This document shows positions 15,001-19,754 of a DNA stretch of 46,098 bases, piece after piece. This DNA comes from Actinoplanes xinjiangensis (GTDB lineage: Bacteria > Actinomycetota > Actinomycetes > Mycobacteriales > Micromonosporaceae). The notes under the pieces were generated by a model that saw only the letters and a program-made list of their open reading frames with translations, made no database searches and was not told the origin of the DNA. The translations under genes and the position numbers were made by a program. Every line of letters starts with the position of its first letter. The first letter of the stretch is position 1. The stretch lies in NCBI RefSeq assembly GCF_003148685.1, contig NZ_QGGR01000030.1:70434-116531 (forward strand), given 5' to 3'.

Positions 15001-17063
15001 CCGACCTGCTGAACAACGGCCGCTACCTGGCCCGGTTCTCGCCGGACAAATTCCGGGGATACCTCGGCGTGGTCTGCCACATCGGCAACCAGCCGTGGCC
15101 CGACGGCCCCGCCTCGGCCTTCGGGCGGCGCCTGCACGAACTGGGCGACAAGCGCAGCATCACAGCCGGCAGCGACACCGTGTCGATGGGCTTCGTCCAC
15201 GGCACCCTGGGCGTCTACCGCGACGGCAGGTACTCGGCGTTCCCGCCCGCCGGTGTGGTGCACCCAACCGATCCGGCACAGCCGGGCATCCTTCCGGTGC
15301 TGCCGCCGATGAAGCGGCTCGGCCCGGCACCGGAGAACCAGAACGAACAGATGCCGGGCGTACGGTGGCGCGACGGTCTCACCCTGGCCGATCTGCGGGT
15401 CATCGAGTACCTGGACGACGCCGGACGGGTCAACGCCCTCGGCTTCCCCATCGGTGACGACATGGCGCAACGGTTCCGGACCCTCTCCGAGGGGGCCAGC
15501 GCGCCGGCCTACCGGTCCTTCCCGGGACGCTTCGACGAGGGCTCGCCGGTGGTCCGCCCGGTTCCGTGGGCCGGGCAGCAGCCGCACTTCTCGCTGTTCG
15601 TGCCACCTTTGCGGACCGGCGCCGGCGTCCGGGTGCTGCACCGCCGGGACGGGATCATCGAGATCCCCCGTGCTCAGCTGGGCGCGGTTCTGGTGAAGGG
15701 CGGCCTGTTCCGGATGCCCGGCGTCAACGCGTACACGCCGTTCGTGGTCTGGACCTCGCTGGCCGGCGCCGACCCGGACTCCGGGCCGATCCAGGAGATC
15801 GGCGACGCCCTGCGCGAGGGCGGCCACCGGGGACAGGTCTTCGGCCCGGGCACCGCCCTGAAGATGAGCGGGACCGGTGCGGCGCTCAGCGACGGCGGAC
15901 GGATGCGGGCGTACGGGCGACCGCCGGGCGACGAGGCGGTCCCCGGACCGGAAGCGGTCATGATGCCGCCGGTGGAGACGGCCGGCGACGACACGGAGGA
16001 GCAGGACTATCCGTGGCGTGCGGATGCCGCGTACCGGCCCACGCCGGTGCACACCCCGGAGACGTCCGACGACGAGACCGCCTCCGATGACGAGAGCGAC
16101 GACGCATCCGCGGCCGGGCTGACCTACCCGGACGAGCCACCGGCCCAGTCGATCAACTACAACCCGCCACCCCGGCCCGCCACCCCCGCCGACGACAGCG
16201 AGCCCGAATCCGAGGACGAGGCGGACCAGAGCGAGCCTGAGGACAGCGACGAGGACGACAGCGAGGAGGATGCGGCGAGCAGCGCCGGCGAACCCGCGGC
16301 GCCGCCCGTCTTCCCGGACGAGCCCCCCGCTCAGTCGATCAACTACAACCCGGTTCCGCAGCCCGCCCCGCCCGCGGACGACGAGATCATCGTCGAGGTG
16401 GAGGACAGCGACGACGAAACCGGCGACGAGGAGGCCCCGTCCGTGGCGAGCGAGCCGGCGCCCGTCGCTCCCCCGGCGCCCCGGCACCAGGTCGTGCGGG
16501 TGGTCGACCGGCACGGCCGGGCGTACGGCTTCGGCATGCCCTACGGCGACCGTGACGCCGCACAGATCGGCGACGAGGTCGGCAAGATCGACAGCGAGCG
16601 GCTCCAGACGTACGCCCGTCTGGACCGGCGCGGACAGATGACCACGTCCCGGGTGGTCCCGTGGGCCGGCCGGAACACGACCCGGCCGTTCTGGGTGGAC
16701 ACCCGGAACATGCTGCGTGACAGCGACCCCGACATGGACGTGGTGGCCAACTCGGCGAGCGGCGCCCAGGTCGCCGACCTGCTCGTCAACACCGTCCCGG
16801 AGCTGGCCGCCGACTACCGGCGCAAGCCGATCGTGCTGCTCGTCGGCAACGCCGGGCACGGTGACGACGACCCGGGCGCCCCGGCGCGGCGGTTCATCCG
16901 GCGGCTGCGGGAGCTGGGCCATCTCGGCACGGTCTACGGTCCGACCGGTGATCTGCGGTTCAAGCCGTCGTCGCGGCACCCGGAGAACTGGCTGCGCATC
17001 CAGGACGGCAAGTTCGTACGCCTCGCGAAGGAGCCCGAGCCGCCGCGAGGGACAAGGAGGTAG
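3..17063 (+). CDS. Giant multidomain 'lonely-Cys'-type protein, partial at 5' end
   Basis: The frame is open from the first complete codon to TAG at 17061-17063; the first in-window ATG (78) is internal, so the gene starts left of the window. Residues are counted here from that ATG. Visible order: a possible GT-A-like domain (about 20-400, D-F-D at 111-113); a caspase-like module with H713 and C751 in V-A-C-D-T-G; Ala/Glu-rich helices (about 890-1110); a long beta-rich, repetitive region (about 1200-2850) interrupted by an Arg/Gln/Glu coiled coil (about 2175-2305); ten further copies of the caspase-like module (about 2900-5661); an acidic Ser/Asp/Glu linker before the last copy. Several modules are separated by Pro-rich hinges. 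From memory, very large actinobacterial proteins of this kind are annotated 'lonely Cys domain-containing'. I infer a secreted or surface effector or scaffold; no toxin domain was recognised at the C-terminus. No frameshift was seen. Confidence 0.85.
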   Translation, partial: TPANYRQTTIELKNDGAPLAFVVNSMMPATDIDQIPDVIASITDGLDKNTKVAFVLGINTTSETPDQNFHDTIAEATGIIQNLDVPIAINGYAVGTKNDRFPYGRTRNQVMRDPDTTAAIQGLAADNTYPYLSIQDFDTGARTLTNGTHVFDHLNTTTRRDTDSPTRPLMISGGYRVGDPHNLVERTRERLEKRVLDHETKIAELEAQDDPESRKELTVERQKLRGVEKGIEKLATDAGREQFVRDFTTAVDEDMRSRDRQAATHPMLPYSPEPNLFIDGLLTLGRPNIRFGDAGAEFLMLSETLHDTYGLELANAHGAATLADLNDDVLTTDVQVDSQNNRHPDRDQAFRTDFVGSATPTDLSRLAADFAAGNFLPQSHAVPTTVNRQLFNTEGTGFKEYKAELRNPRKAPATPFTTPASDSRTWQRSLSERQLKQLGAQPHNRMLRTISQPATEPVGTGPRKKGFAVDPDLDPAKPARTIGVPDSQRLVAAHLVATSNDSGTIQQEFDAAAVMADRGGLSLQPDSLYHAITTVRPGTDPSVLRTDTITAGRDRMPLETAVEMRQSAPYDNAHFVRAVLAPDVPVNNRRAGPLDAAEIARIAAAHDVVELAAATGTKVQLTIHDDSGNPPRTYPVKGARPLGSLELERTIDAQGRVSYSPVSPVPSPGPGRDLPDGAADRDPGRYRFAPDPATETPAEVSPRRVGAGLLLAGPDDTATPTIAAKFPAAADRFHVFAHADSTSLHVGAERVSPEQLAAMIRANPDWRGQPVVLVACDTGADARDGFAARLARQLPGTRIVAPRGTAFAGAGGHVVVSDPDTYDEFGLPAPGAVTADSRWLSLVAGTGPDTGVTVTELGQVLSPATPIGEPDPDGLTAVIDEYAALTVADLDELSPDAQRIVDRIGPVLPLTENARQWHGEATEIAASAETMLSDIGTAITGIDRPGNARRDRTVQRFLTEARHERDVVGGFRDSAVQARTMTARTLGVLESLGEVSRRFSHLLTQSRRYAAQAAEAARTAQQARRELASTAADQTQQRALLHLTMAEAFARSNFAAASARQARDEAVALAVQFRHGPLAGAADTIADQLGDTRAVVTGTVERESAAIGAYERAVHRIEDAADRLADLDARPPAPAPQPETAPELETAPESTPAPAVTPQKDTSLPTPAGIREKLPQYLLDSSTLGIAEQLRATENLALDAALRTLGARLPDDVIRDVQNDAVDDVDQFLGEGRPYPVTVDGRPAELRVTAVLDFDAMSVDRLRDKPGKLSSKVQETVTHTLKHNRDRRLEPKAIVSAAPGLVIGVGGAVPLAPSVDHSTAHKSKYTSTTTVKVADLAEVEVPVRFVARLSVPGQPVSDPVEATGTVALGVPSALTNPPPDGLPDHTATLSAPVPAQFGVESVQSRHSLPGETFFDQVEALLIADGMGDLVRIGAPGRPAIQQLFSAAGFSGNLPKMVVTDPDDRHGGWVRSGALPRAAEKGWRRYFPGRSQQIEVRLVARSLDEVQDTDDASHTDTSALSGESTDTNAAKRLWNLWGSVGGGVDLPPLSLVIAPRLAGTQERGFTQSIVQQTGAKQTLTATAPGVRYRGRYGVQVRVLGRRPTMLSGVVETFQWTTRDRLRDTALDPDVRRRAEAWHGRTGENRTHYAPARIERGESFGGAFITRLGDGGLYDAVVDAVRSQPGTGGFRLPSPDELLRHFDDPEFARGLSPEVQTALARDAETRTQLSPDQLRHLANRIVGPGLKIPLIRTGTFVDHTTVVTIQGQLTSLSDGDVIDRGTAGMSDKKRSRSTVTGAVDTSRSVELSLEARVLGPLGRAASTLLGGPRAGVSWGDTDEHGLTGGYATESGHGPALDDKGKPTGIQLREFAGSLDITVTTHTFARANQTGRLLSVGSYGRGVPTTIGSMRQAPRTRRLDVRMLVPESQVSRRPPEARPASAWREAERIEHPLPIGLLTGGYPHRLDNRRVVSFLGADHLQDAVIEALAEASEDPIYTFEDGRISTVIADELSPERLTGDAELFSRPLTLSNLWHGRRAEDAGAEVRIRLTPTRPTVLDETEFARIKRTFASGSSSKSRHGRSIELSASLSGTAVARGGPLNHGGSTGTPGAVVTLAVTPWRRVWGTVREHSLAGVSKLRVTGRPERELLVQVDVDAEIVVEARHDSNMPLRLWPASPTRRAGRRVTLTRSAIIPMTTAELTALQDHDRLRDQRISDVRRQLQHAERAEAQRAEHHEQRTRLSEAQTRERRNLLRRQRAEANDATGHPGTTDLPARHRQELTRQAAEHTEATQRLYEAQARERDVLATHQQGERDLVRQAREQQQQVSEAAAADAPAEAVQPEFRPGPQRSLGIGGVVTPVDLSGRIPRLRRRLAEASSEDLATALFPVELGRSAYDNVRGLTAGSFIGAANLHLGSALNGGRTQTVRMERRFRGATYRVTLTAEPVHEPRFTGITLVDELSITDRTTIGESDTASGSRTVGSVTVGVRAQGTETDRVDGDAANTTGHGPTSVTVGGGLTGTANLDERATKQTRGHERTVEQSLTVTGPVPTYQGGMRFTLTVEGPGLPPEGVSVQDVHEVTSLSASEGRPLAVSDPVTSIPLTQTSDPARRMWREAHGFDRLPEPGRFAVEDVLVNLPDLHEAAAQALAASGVRVNDEIRAAIRNGLTVTQAKALPAMQGGVLHLPMAASLGRDLFLDARLVARPKVLRTDADVKIGGTAKRVRDDKFENTAGHSFTLRMTGPMVTAGANHPGGASRVGERETFNAVSGTTFMEQPLYRTDAASVVKDEGKLDTAKATQQPGERTDDDNDLTQVLEYGVEFRFVARSRDRAGRHRAGTEVRVPGGYVIRMDEASATARTGREVPAAVRATAGAVAAAGKTWTEAAARLDAVTSRRETPTEAEQAYREAERAWWEAYRAHEAAVAGPEDPELPAALSIDDVVTVPLINARGELVGHGFPSRDGDTTTMPRFAAAVDDADLGTYRRFEEGPGSGHTDEATPWTGRPVYFDVHGDQRGFTVRLHDGRELSLSGTQFARLAAQTTSLRDARNGPRSPVVLLSCDVAALQEQGGAAFDFREQLRESHLGETYASTTRTYTNPVGQGQVHLAVGDGGRFVRFGDAPRRRVGFAAEAPRTATSADPAEDVWTDRARPSIPPDPRLPIVDNVSIHDVIHDSRRDRYGDTFGLFFPLDVPTDRWMRRAAGYAYADVHHVPNPYYPGTYDRVTVPWVGFTVPPRTVNAVSSGSGFAVIRLHSGRLVQVSGATLARLAVEAGLYDGPGGTDASIVLWGGFQGRDHFPGGLANDFAQYVYEQAGHEAPVFAPDAMTDFTGFAGVVLPQGGSFQRYRPAAFDLEIESVTATSVVSDSPSDDTIVPEVPVEPTPPSRVLSGPAGNPAVFSAVTDPQLSREVTAFAGDLRDPGMRHIVLETSLGGGQVDRQMLGSPWGAEAHREAGRPVTVFLQRSADGTGFSVSSPDGTPRTVRPRDLARHLAGDPGFRSLDASAFNRPLVLVVLGRNGGLTGTEAEQILEGQIETGGYRRIFCPRGADVTVRVGVRPSDGTVLTLSEGAFALVRPPKLHDFEVATMPGDRGIVLPTGQPGDVTAGALLHPGPRGERDFGIAVNGDGTRVWTRPPQGRPVELTGSELGRMLATHPSVERIIATEPDTGLVVLSPRAGRVDLPGNVGRDVADALPIDPEIRAVWAVPGDVRWHAGGRLDVSGDARPVRVAAGRFGNGSGTTDFDSRPSSSAPPPPVSPPTPVGGAPAVVPFGARRLSDRSGTTFGYSAVTAERHAEVTAFADHLRPGGLSSILPAGTPWAADTDRPGARPLAVFVERAPNGRDFLIPGADGTPRRVRPADLMRHLHRETGFPAIDDPEWAAPILLVVLGSPGGVNDREAAEISDGQLEEGYRPIYAPTGDRARITLTSSPGGSPLTVTDGRFTLLAEPGLPDLDMRRLPGGRGLAMPLHRHPGDLVPPAMVSGSGRGRAPFVVAVNGDGDRVWAMTFGNRKLELTGAALGRVVARHPALRQALADDPGLRVLLASPDSAQAGLGRDFSLGLGLDPARNQVLGLPGPVVWNEHGHLEDDTDLAPVPVDGSTPAPVPAPAPEPAEPDTTPGEILPPVELRDSTGRVFGVSYARDSGPVTAWAGSKPLESHGTVDTYEGTAGRGTPERGAAGWAPSRGRKPFVVHFDRSDGVEASVPTAGGGRRALRGEDVIKLVNGTGLLDVRGAAPATSLVLLSAFPGSHTEPGNLGYDLMAAAQRVYDYRGDLYAPQTAPSFTGGRLALDFGGDFAHFFAAPPGFSPDSAATDEAPEAEPESRPRADQEADLRAGLEILDEERRYDPPLYTPADFQHPLQGRPPAPPSSSMVEARPVLDPLGEVFGISLLTRAEDRDKLRLFAQDTSYYALDTVRAADNSKDKAVLAPWARDSPREGNRPLFVFVRNGYLSQDFQIPRRDGTDDLVAPRDLARELARDPDWQKVDAGPFNRPIVLVLVGALGAPSPRQVAEEFLDGMIAVSGYRKVYYPTGTAYLPKNHSASHLYLESGEYRMARGPRPEDLTVETLPGGRGIVLPLPGDPADVAPAVRSASASAQGGAFLVGVAGDGHRVWAATGNGQRRVELDGDAFAEAVAGHPALSQALSRPPSGGIRLVSPLAGARNERRYTGYDFAIGLKAPGGPVTVTATSGVLPASGPAPRVAEVRFEEVRSIPLVSGQSYTGPVGAFFPTPDEYHIILPTETDKWLANVSDYSMEVWANEAGFASPDKTPWGNALPAVVRFGSGDDQTILVRDEDGLGRTITVAAADAGRLALASQAFLDAAAEDNGHLITSASATGANLRQVLVLLPAGFSETSANQVADSVRDDLRRHGLYRTVHTVVGSRMTEWGRLTPPSWIRTDQPAPLMPRDVEMRPLYYADGQLAGVSLPATLDDPALDRQFVYNTRPGGPLTYTSYIGKSSVGAPEYDLRRKDEKWDALILTHGMKAAFWIQMRNGRKPDRFGVNGDVLADLLNNGRYLARFSPDKFRGYLGVVCHIGNQPWPDGPASAFGRRLHELGDKRSITAGSDTVSMGFVHGTLGVYRDGRYSAFPPAGVVHPTDPAQPGILPVLPPMKRLGPAPENQNEQMPGVRWRDGLTLADLRVIEYLDDAGRVNALGFPIGDDMAQRFRTLSEGASAPAYRSFPGRFDEGSPVVRPVPWAGQQPHFSLFVPPLRTGAGVRVLHRRDGIIEIPRAQLGAVLVKGGLFRMPGVNAYTPFVVWTSLAGADPDSGPIQEIGDALREGGHRGQVFGPGTALKMSGTGAALSDGGRMRAYGRPPGDEAVPGPEAVMMPPVETAGDDTEEQDYPWRADAAYRPTPVHTPETSDDETASDDESDDASAAGLTYPDEPPAQSINYNPPPRPATPADDSEPESEDEADQSEPEDSDEDDSEEDAASSAGEPAAPPVFPDEPPAQSINYNPVPQPAPPADDEIIVEVEDSDDETGDEEAPSVASEPAPVAPPAPRHQVVRVVDRHGRAYGFGMPYGDRDAAQIGDEVGKIDSERLQTYARLDRRGQMTTSRVVPWAGRNTTRPFWVDTRNMLRDSDPDMDVVANSASGAQVADLLVNTVPELAADYRRKPIVLLVGNAGHGDDDPGAPARRFIRRLRELGHLGTVYGPTGDLRFKPSSRHPENWLRIQDGKFVRLAKEPEPPRGTRR
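78..1250 (+). other. Glycosyltransferase-like (GT-A?) domain inside the giant protein
   Basis: The first 390 or so visible residues differ in composition from the rest. They contain a hydrophobic strand with FVLGIN, an AINGYAVG strand, an FPYGRTRNQV segment typical of loops around a nucleotide-sugar site, and PYLSIQDFDTG, which places a D-x-D-like motif (408-416) at the end of a predicted beta strand. HVFDH and RPLMISGGYRVGD follow. This arrangement recalls GT-A nucleotide-diphospho-sugar transferases. A basic/acidic helix (about 540-740) comes next. The domain's N-terminus is cut by the window edge, so the first Rossmann strand cannot be checked. The assignment rests on motif resemblance only. 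Confidence 0.4.
2090..17060 (+). repeat. Eleven degenerate caspase-like (His/Cys) modules within the giant protein
   Basis: Approximate spans: 2090-2500, 8800-9340, 9470-10040, 10140-10720, 11280-11820, 12350-12890, 13080-13640, 14090-14690, 14700-15260, 15360-15930 and 16480-17060. Each has a strand-helix unit ending in a 'PWxxxxxPxxVxV' strand, a helix like 'LARLLA', then a hydrophobic strand where the Cys would sit, then a 'G..fAp.G' segment. The dyad is present in module 1 (His 2214, Cys 2328), module 2 (His 9024, Cys 9171) and module 9 (His 14919, Cys 15075). The others carry W, L, S or G at the Cys position, as in VLWGGF, VVLGRN and LLSAFP. Modules 4, 5 and 7 are followed by an extra 'DRGIVLP..GD..p' half-domain (about 10730-11170, 11830-12250, 13660-14050). 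Boundaries are by eye. Confidence 0.6.
16128..16352 (+). repeat. Duplicated PDEPPAQSINYNP peptide in acidic linker
   Basis: The same 13-residue peptide, PDEPPAQSINYNP, is encoded at 16128-16166 and again at 16314-16352. Both copies are embedded in Ser/Asp/Glu-rich disordered sequence between modules 10 and 11 of the giant protein, and each is followed by a Pro-rich stretch and ADD. The codons are not identical between copies, so selection on the peptide is more likely than a very recent DNA duplication. It could be a short binding or modification motif. Confidence 0.75.
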
Positions 17064-17120
17064 GAAGGTGTGCCGTACGGGCAAGAGCCCGCGGTGAGCG
17101 ACCGGGTCGGTGGCCCCGGT

Positions 17121-17130
17121 GTGGTCGAAT
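17121..17130 (+). promoter_or_regulatory. GTGGTCGAAT motif upstream of family-A gene A1
   Basis: The 10-mer GTGGTCGAAT lies 40 bp before the A1 start and recurs at 21804-21813, 6 bp before the A4 start. Both sites are in the only non-coding gaps of this plus-strand block. It could be a promoter element or an operator. The gap between the giant gene and A1 (17064-17169) also holds a small hairpin, CGGGC-AAGA-GCCCG (17078-17091), too weak to call a terminator. Confidence 0.35.
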
Positions 17131-17169
17131 ACGTTTCCGACGGGTCAGGGCCGAGGGGTGAGGAGAACG

Positions 17170-18051
17170 ATGGTCGACCACGATGACGCCGTGGCGCGGG
17201 CCCATCGGGCGCTTCTCGGGCTCGCCGGCCGGGTGCCGGACGAGGCGCTGGCCGCCGCCCGGTTCCGGCTGGCCGAGGGTGTGCTCCCGGACCTGCGGGA
17301 GTCGGTGGTCACCCCGTGCTCGTTCGCCGCTTCGACCGATCCGGGCGGTCCCGCGCTGCTCGACCTGTCCGCCGGTGACCTGGATCCGGTGGACCGGGCC
17401 GCCGCCGACGCAGCCGCCGGCGAACCCGCGGCACGCGCGTTGTGGCGGGCGTGGCGGATCCCGATGCCGGCCGCCCCGCCGGTCCGGGTCTACGTCCTCG
17501 AAGCGGGAGCCGACGAGGCCACGCTGCCACGGCTGACCGCGACGGTGATGACCGCGCTGCGCGACGTGGGACTGACCGCGCCGCAGGTGGAGACGTACCG
17601 CATCGGTGTTGATCCGCCGCCTTATCAGCACGCCGCGCGCGGAGCCTCCGCCCTGATCTGGACCCGTGGTGAACGGCCGCCGCTGCGGCTGGCGCGGGTC
17701 TTCGACCGGGGTGGCGCGGCCGGGGTGGGGTTCGACCCCGGACACGAGCGACTGTCCGGTGCCGAGAAGGACCGGGTCGCCGCCTATCTGGAGGGTGGTG
17801 AGCCGGTCCTGGTCACCACGAGAAGTGCCACCGACGTCGTCTCGCCGGAGCGGGGCACGGTCGTGCCCTTGAGCTTCCGCACCGACGGCCGATGGATCTG
17901 GACCGAGACCGTCACCTACTACCTGCGGGAATACTCGCTGGCCCCGGACCGCGAGCTGCTCGGCCACATCCGCGCCAACGAATACGCCGCCGTCGACGTG
18001 GACGCGGCCGCGGAGCACCGCGCGCTCGCCCTGCTGCTGACGCGCGCCTGA
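17170..18051 (+). CDS. Family-A paralog A1, unknown function, giant-protein operon
   Basis: This 293-residue soluble protein has no signal peptide or membrane segment. The ATG at 17170 was chosen because GAGGAG lies just upstream; an in-frame ATG at 17110 lacks a ribosome site. The N-terminus reads 'LGLAGRVPDEALAAARFRLAEG', the middle has 'WRAWRI', 'VYVLE' and 'PPYQHAARGASALIW', and the C-terminal part has 'RVFDR', 'GHERLSG', 'VLVTT', 'PLSFRTDGRWIWTE' and 'YYLREYSLAPDRELLGHIR'. The same landmarks occur in the genes at 19751, 20671 and 21820, so this is a four-member family. The Arg-Thr-Asp-Gly-x-Trp-x-Trp signature is its most conserved element. Stop-to-start distance to the next gene is 10 bp. 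I cannot name the family; an adaptor, chaperone or immunity role for the giant protein is inferred from location. Confidence 0.85.
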   Translation: MVDHDDAVARAHRALLGLAGRVPDEALAAARFRLAEGVLPDLRESVVTPCSFAASTDPGGPALLDLSAGDLDPVDRAAADAAAGEPAARALWRAWRIPMPAAPPVRVYVLEAGADEATLPRLTATVMTALRDVGLTAPQVETYRIGVDPPPYQHAARGASALIWTRGERPPLRLARVFDRGGAAGVGFDPGHERLSGAEKDRVAAYLEGGEPVLVTTRSATDVVSPERGTVVPLSFRTDGRWIWTETVTYYLREYSLAPDRELLGHIRANEYAAVDVDAAAEHRALALLLTRA

Positions 18052-18061
18052 TCGGAGAATC

Positions 18062-18658
18062 ATGACTGACCAGCCGGAAGAGTCGTATTTCCTGCTGATG
18101 GATCCGGAGTGGGAGCGGCGCGAGGGTGACGAGACGCCGCCGATGCGGTCGGTGGTCGGCCTGTGGCCGATGCACGCGGACGGCTCGATGGGCCGGTTCC
18201 GCAGCAACCCGGAGTATGTTCCGCTGCGCCCGGAGTCGCCGACCGACCCGATCGACGCGCTGCTGCGCCTGGCGATGCGCGGCGACGCCCGGATGGAGCA
18301 GGTGCAGCTCGTGCTGCGGGACACCCTGATCGACCTGGCGATGAACGGTGACGGCCGCCCGCTGGTCGTCCGGTCCCCCGACGACGTGCCGTGCGTGGTC
18401 ATCGCCACGTCGGGGCAGCACCAGCAGCGCGTGTTCGCGCCGGAGTGGCACCGGATCGAGCTGGAGACGCTCGTCGAGCGGCTCGCCGACGGCATCGACG
18501 TCATGATCAACCCGAACGGGCCGGCGCCGGTCCGCCTCACCGGCGGCTTCCTGCGGCACACCGCACAGCTCAGCGAGGAGCAGGTCGCCGAGTTGCAGGA
18601 GGTGTTCCGGGACTCCGAGGGCGTCACGGTGGTCCCCTGGGAGATGGGCGCCCGATGA
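18062..18658 (+). CDS. Family-B paralog B1, type VII secretion-associated-like protein
   Basis: The 198-residue product starts at an ATG preceded by GGAGAA. It contains 'YFLLMDPEWER', 'VVGLWPMHADGSMGRFRSNPEY', 'SPTDPIDALLRLA', 'NGDGRPLVVRSPDDVPCVVIATS' and 'MINPNGPAPVRLTGGFLR'. The gene at 18655 and the gene at 19230 share every one of these blocks, so three consecutive paralogs follow each other. From memory, this pattern (PDDVPC, NPxxPAxxRL) matches actinobacterial proteins annotated 'type VII secretion system-associated'; I could not verify this. The conserved Cys in DDVPC is notable. No transmembrane helix is seen, so it is probably cytosolic. Its stop overlaps the next start as ATGA. Confidence 0.85.
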   Translation: MTDQPEESYFLLMDPEWERREGDETPPMRSVVGLWPMHADGSMGRFRSNPEYVPLRPESPTDPIDALLRLAMRGDARMEQVQLVLRDTLIDLAMNGDGRPLVVRSPDDVPCVVIATSGQHQQRVFAPEWHRIELETLVERLADGIDVMINPNGPAPVRLTGGFLRHTAQLSEEQVAELQEVFRDSEGVTVVPWEMGAR

Positions 18659-19242
18659 GCACGGAGAACTACTTCCTCCTGATGGATCCGGACCGGGCGC
18701 CGGACGGGCCGGGGACGATCCCGGCGTTCGAGGCGGTCATCGGGGTCTGGCCGGTGTCCGGGGACGGCACCGTCGGCGCGTTCCGCGGCAACCCGGACTA
18801 TCTTCCGCGCGACCCCGACGCGGTCGCCGACCCGCTGGACGCGCTGTTCCGGCTGGCCATTCAGGGCAGGGCCGGGGCCGAACAGATTCAGCTGGTCCTG
18901 CGCGACTCGCTCTTCGAGGCCGCCCTCAACGGCGACGGACGCCCCCTGATCATGCGCTCGCCGGACGACGTGCCGTGCATGGTGATCGCCACCAGCGGTC
19001 CCCGGCGGGACCAGGCCACCGCGCCGCAGTGGCGCCGGATCGATCTGACCGAGCTGGTGTCGCTGCTGCCGGACCGGGTGGACGTGCTGTTCAACCCGGG
19101 CAGCGCGGTGCCGTTCCGGCTGATCGGCGACTTCGTCCGCGAGGCGCTGCTGATGAGCGACGAGGAGATCACCGAGGCGTACGAGGCGGTCCGCGAGTCG
19201 CTGAGCGACCAGCGCCTGGAGGTGGTGCCGTGGAGTCTCTGA
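18655..19242 (+). CDS. Family-B paralog B2, type VII secretion-associated-like protein
   Basis: This 195-residue paralog of B1 begins at the ATG of an ATGA overlap with the B1 stop, which implies translational coupling. It keeps 'YFLLMDPDR', 'AVIGVWPVSGDGTVGAFRGNP', 'DPLDALFRLA', 'NGDGRPLIMRSPDDVPCMVI' and 'FNPGSAVPFRLIGDFVREAL'. The acidic patch after the first block is shorter than in B1 and B3. A helical C-terminus ends in 'EVVPWSL', echoing 'VVPWEMGAR' of B1. Function is inferred only from the family and from linkage to the giant gene. Confidence 0.85.
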   Translation: MSTENYFLLMDPDRAPDGPGTIPAFEAVIGVWPVSGDGTVGAFRGNPDYLPRDPDAVADPLDALFRLAIQGRAGAEQIQLVLRDSLFEAALNGDGRPLIMRSPDDVPCMVIATSGPRRDQATAPQWRRIDLTELVSLLPDRVDVLFNPGSAVPFRLIGDFVREALLMSDEEITEAYEAVRESLSDQRLEVVPWSL

Positions 19243-19754
19243 ACGGCGGCTCCCCGGCCGGCGAATTCGTGCTGCTCGTCGATCCGGAGTGGGAGAGCGA
19301 GGAGGAGGGCGGCGAGCCGCCGTTCGAGGCGGTCGTCGGGATGTGGCCGATCGGCCCGGACGGTACGACCGGCCGGTTCCGCAGCAACCCGGAGTACCTG
19401 CCCTTCTTCGAGGAGTCTCCGTCCGATCCGATCGACGCGCTGCTGCGGCTCGCCCTGGACGGCGAGACGGAGATGGCGCGGTTGCGGGCGGTTCTGCGTG
19501 ACTCGACGTTCGAGCTGGCGATGAACGGGGACGGTAATCCCCTGGTGGACCGCTCCCCCGACGACGTGCGCTGCGTGATCGTCGCGACCAGTGCGCCGCA
19601 TCGGTCGCGGGTGGCCGCGCCGGACTGGAGGCTGACCGACCTCGATCAGCTGCTCGTCCTCACCGCCGGGGAGGGGTACGACGCGCTGTTCAACCCGGGC
19701 GGACCGGCCCCGGCCCGGCTGACCGTGGACTTCCTGCGGGAGACGGCCGGATGA
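19230..19754 (+). CDS. Family-B paralog B3, type VII secretion-associated-like protein
   Basis: The 174-residue product is read from a GTG at 19230 with GGAGG 7 bp upstream, inside the last codons of B2 (13-bp overlap); the frame is open further upstream but aligns with the paralogs only from here. It shows 'EFVLLVDPEWESEEEGG', 'VVGMWPIGPDGTTGRFRSNPEY', 'SPSDPIDALLRLA', 'NGDGNPLVDRSPDDVRCVIVATS' and 'FNPGGPAPARLTVDFLRETAG'. The Pro of the DDVPC block is Arg here, but the Cys is kept. It is shorter at the C-terminus than B1 and B2, lacking the final helix and 'VVPW' end. Its stop overlaps the A2 start as ATGA. Confidence 0.8.
   Translation: MESLNGGSPAGEFVLLVDPEWESEEEGGEPPFEAVVGMWPIGPDGTTGRFRSNPEYLPFFEESPSDPIDALLRLALDGETEMARLRAVLRDSTFELAMNGDGNPLVDRSPDDVRCVIVATSAPHRSRVAAPDWRLTDLDQLLVLTAGEGYDALFNPGGPAPARLTVDFLRETAG

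Noticed and set aside
12114..17084. A 1,656-codon minus-strand open frame opposite the giant gene (similarly 6621-10259)
   Set aside because: Composition is antisense-like and no family motif is present; the plus frame carries repeated conserved modules.
17110..17169. Upstream ATG (17110) as start of A1
   Set aside because: No ribosome site, and the added residues do not resemble paralogs; GAGGAG precedes the ATG at 17170.
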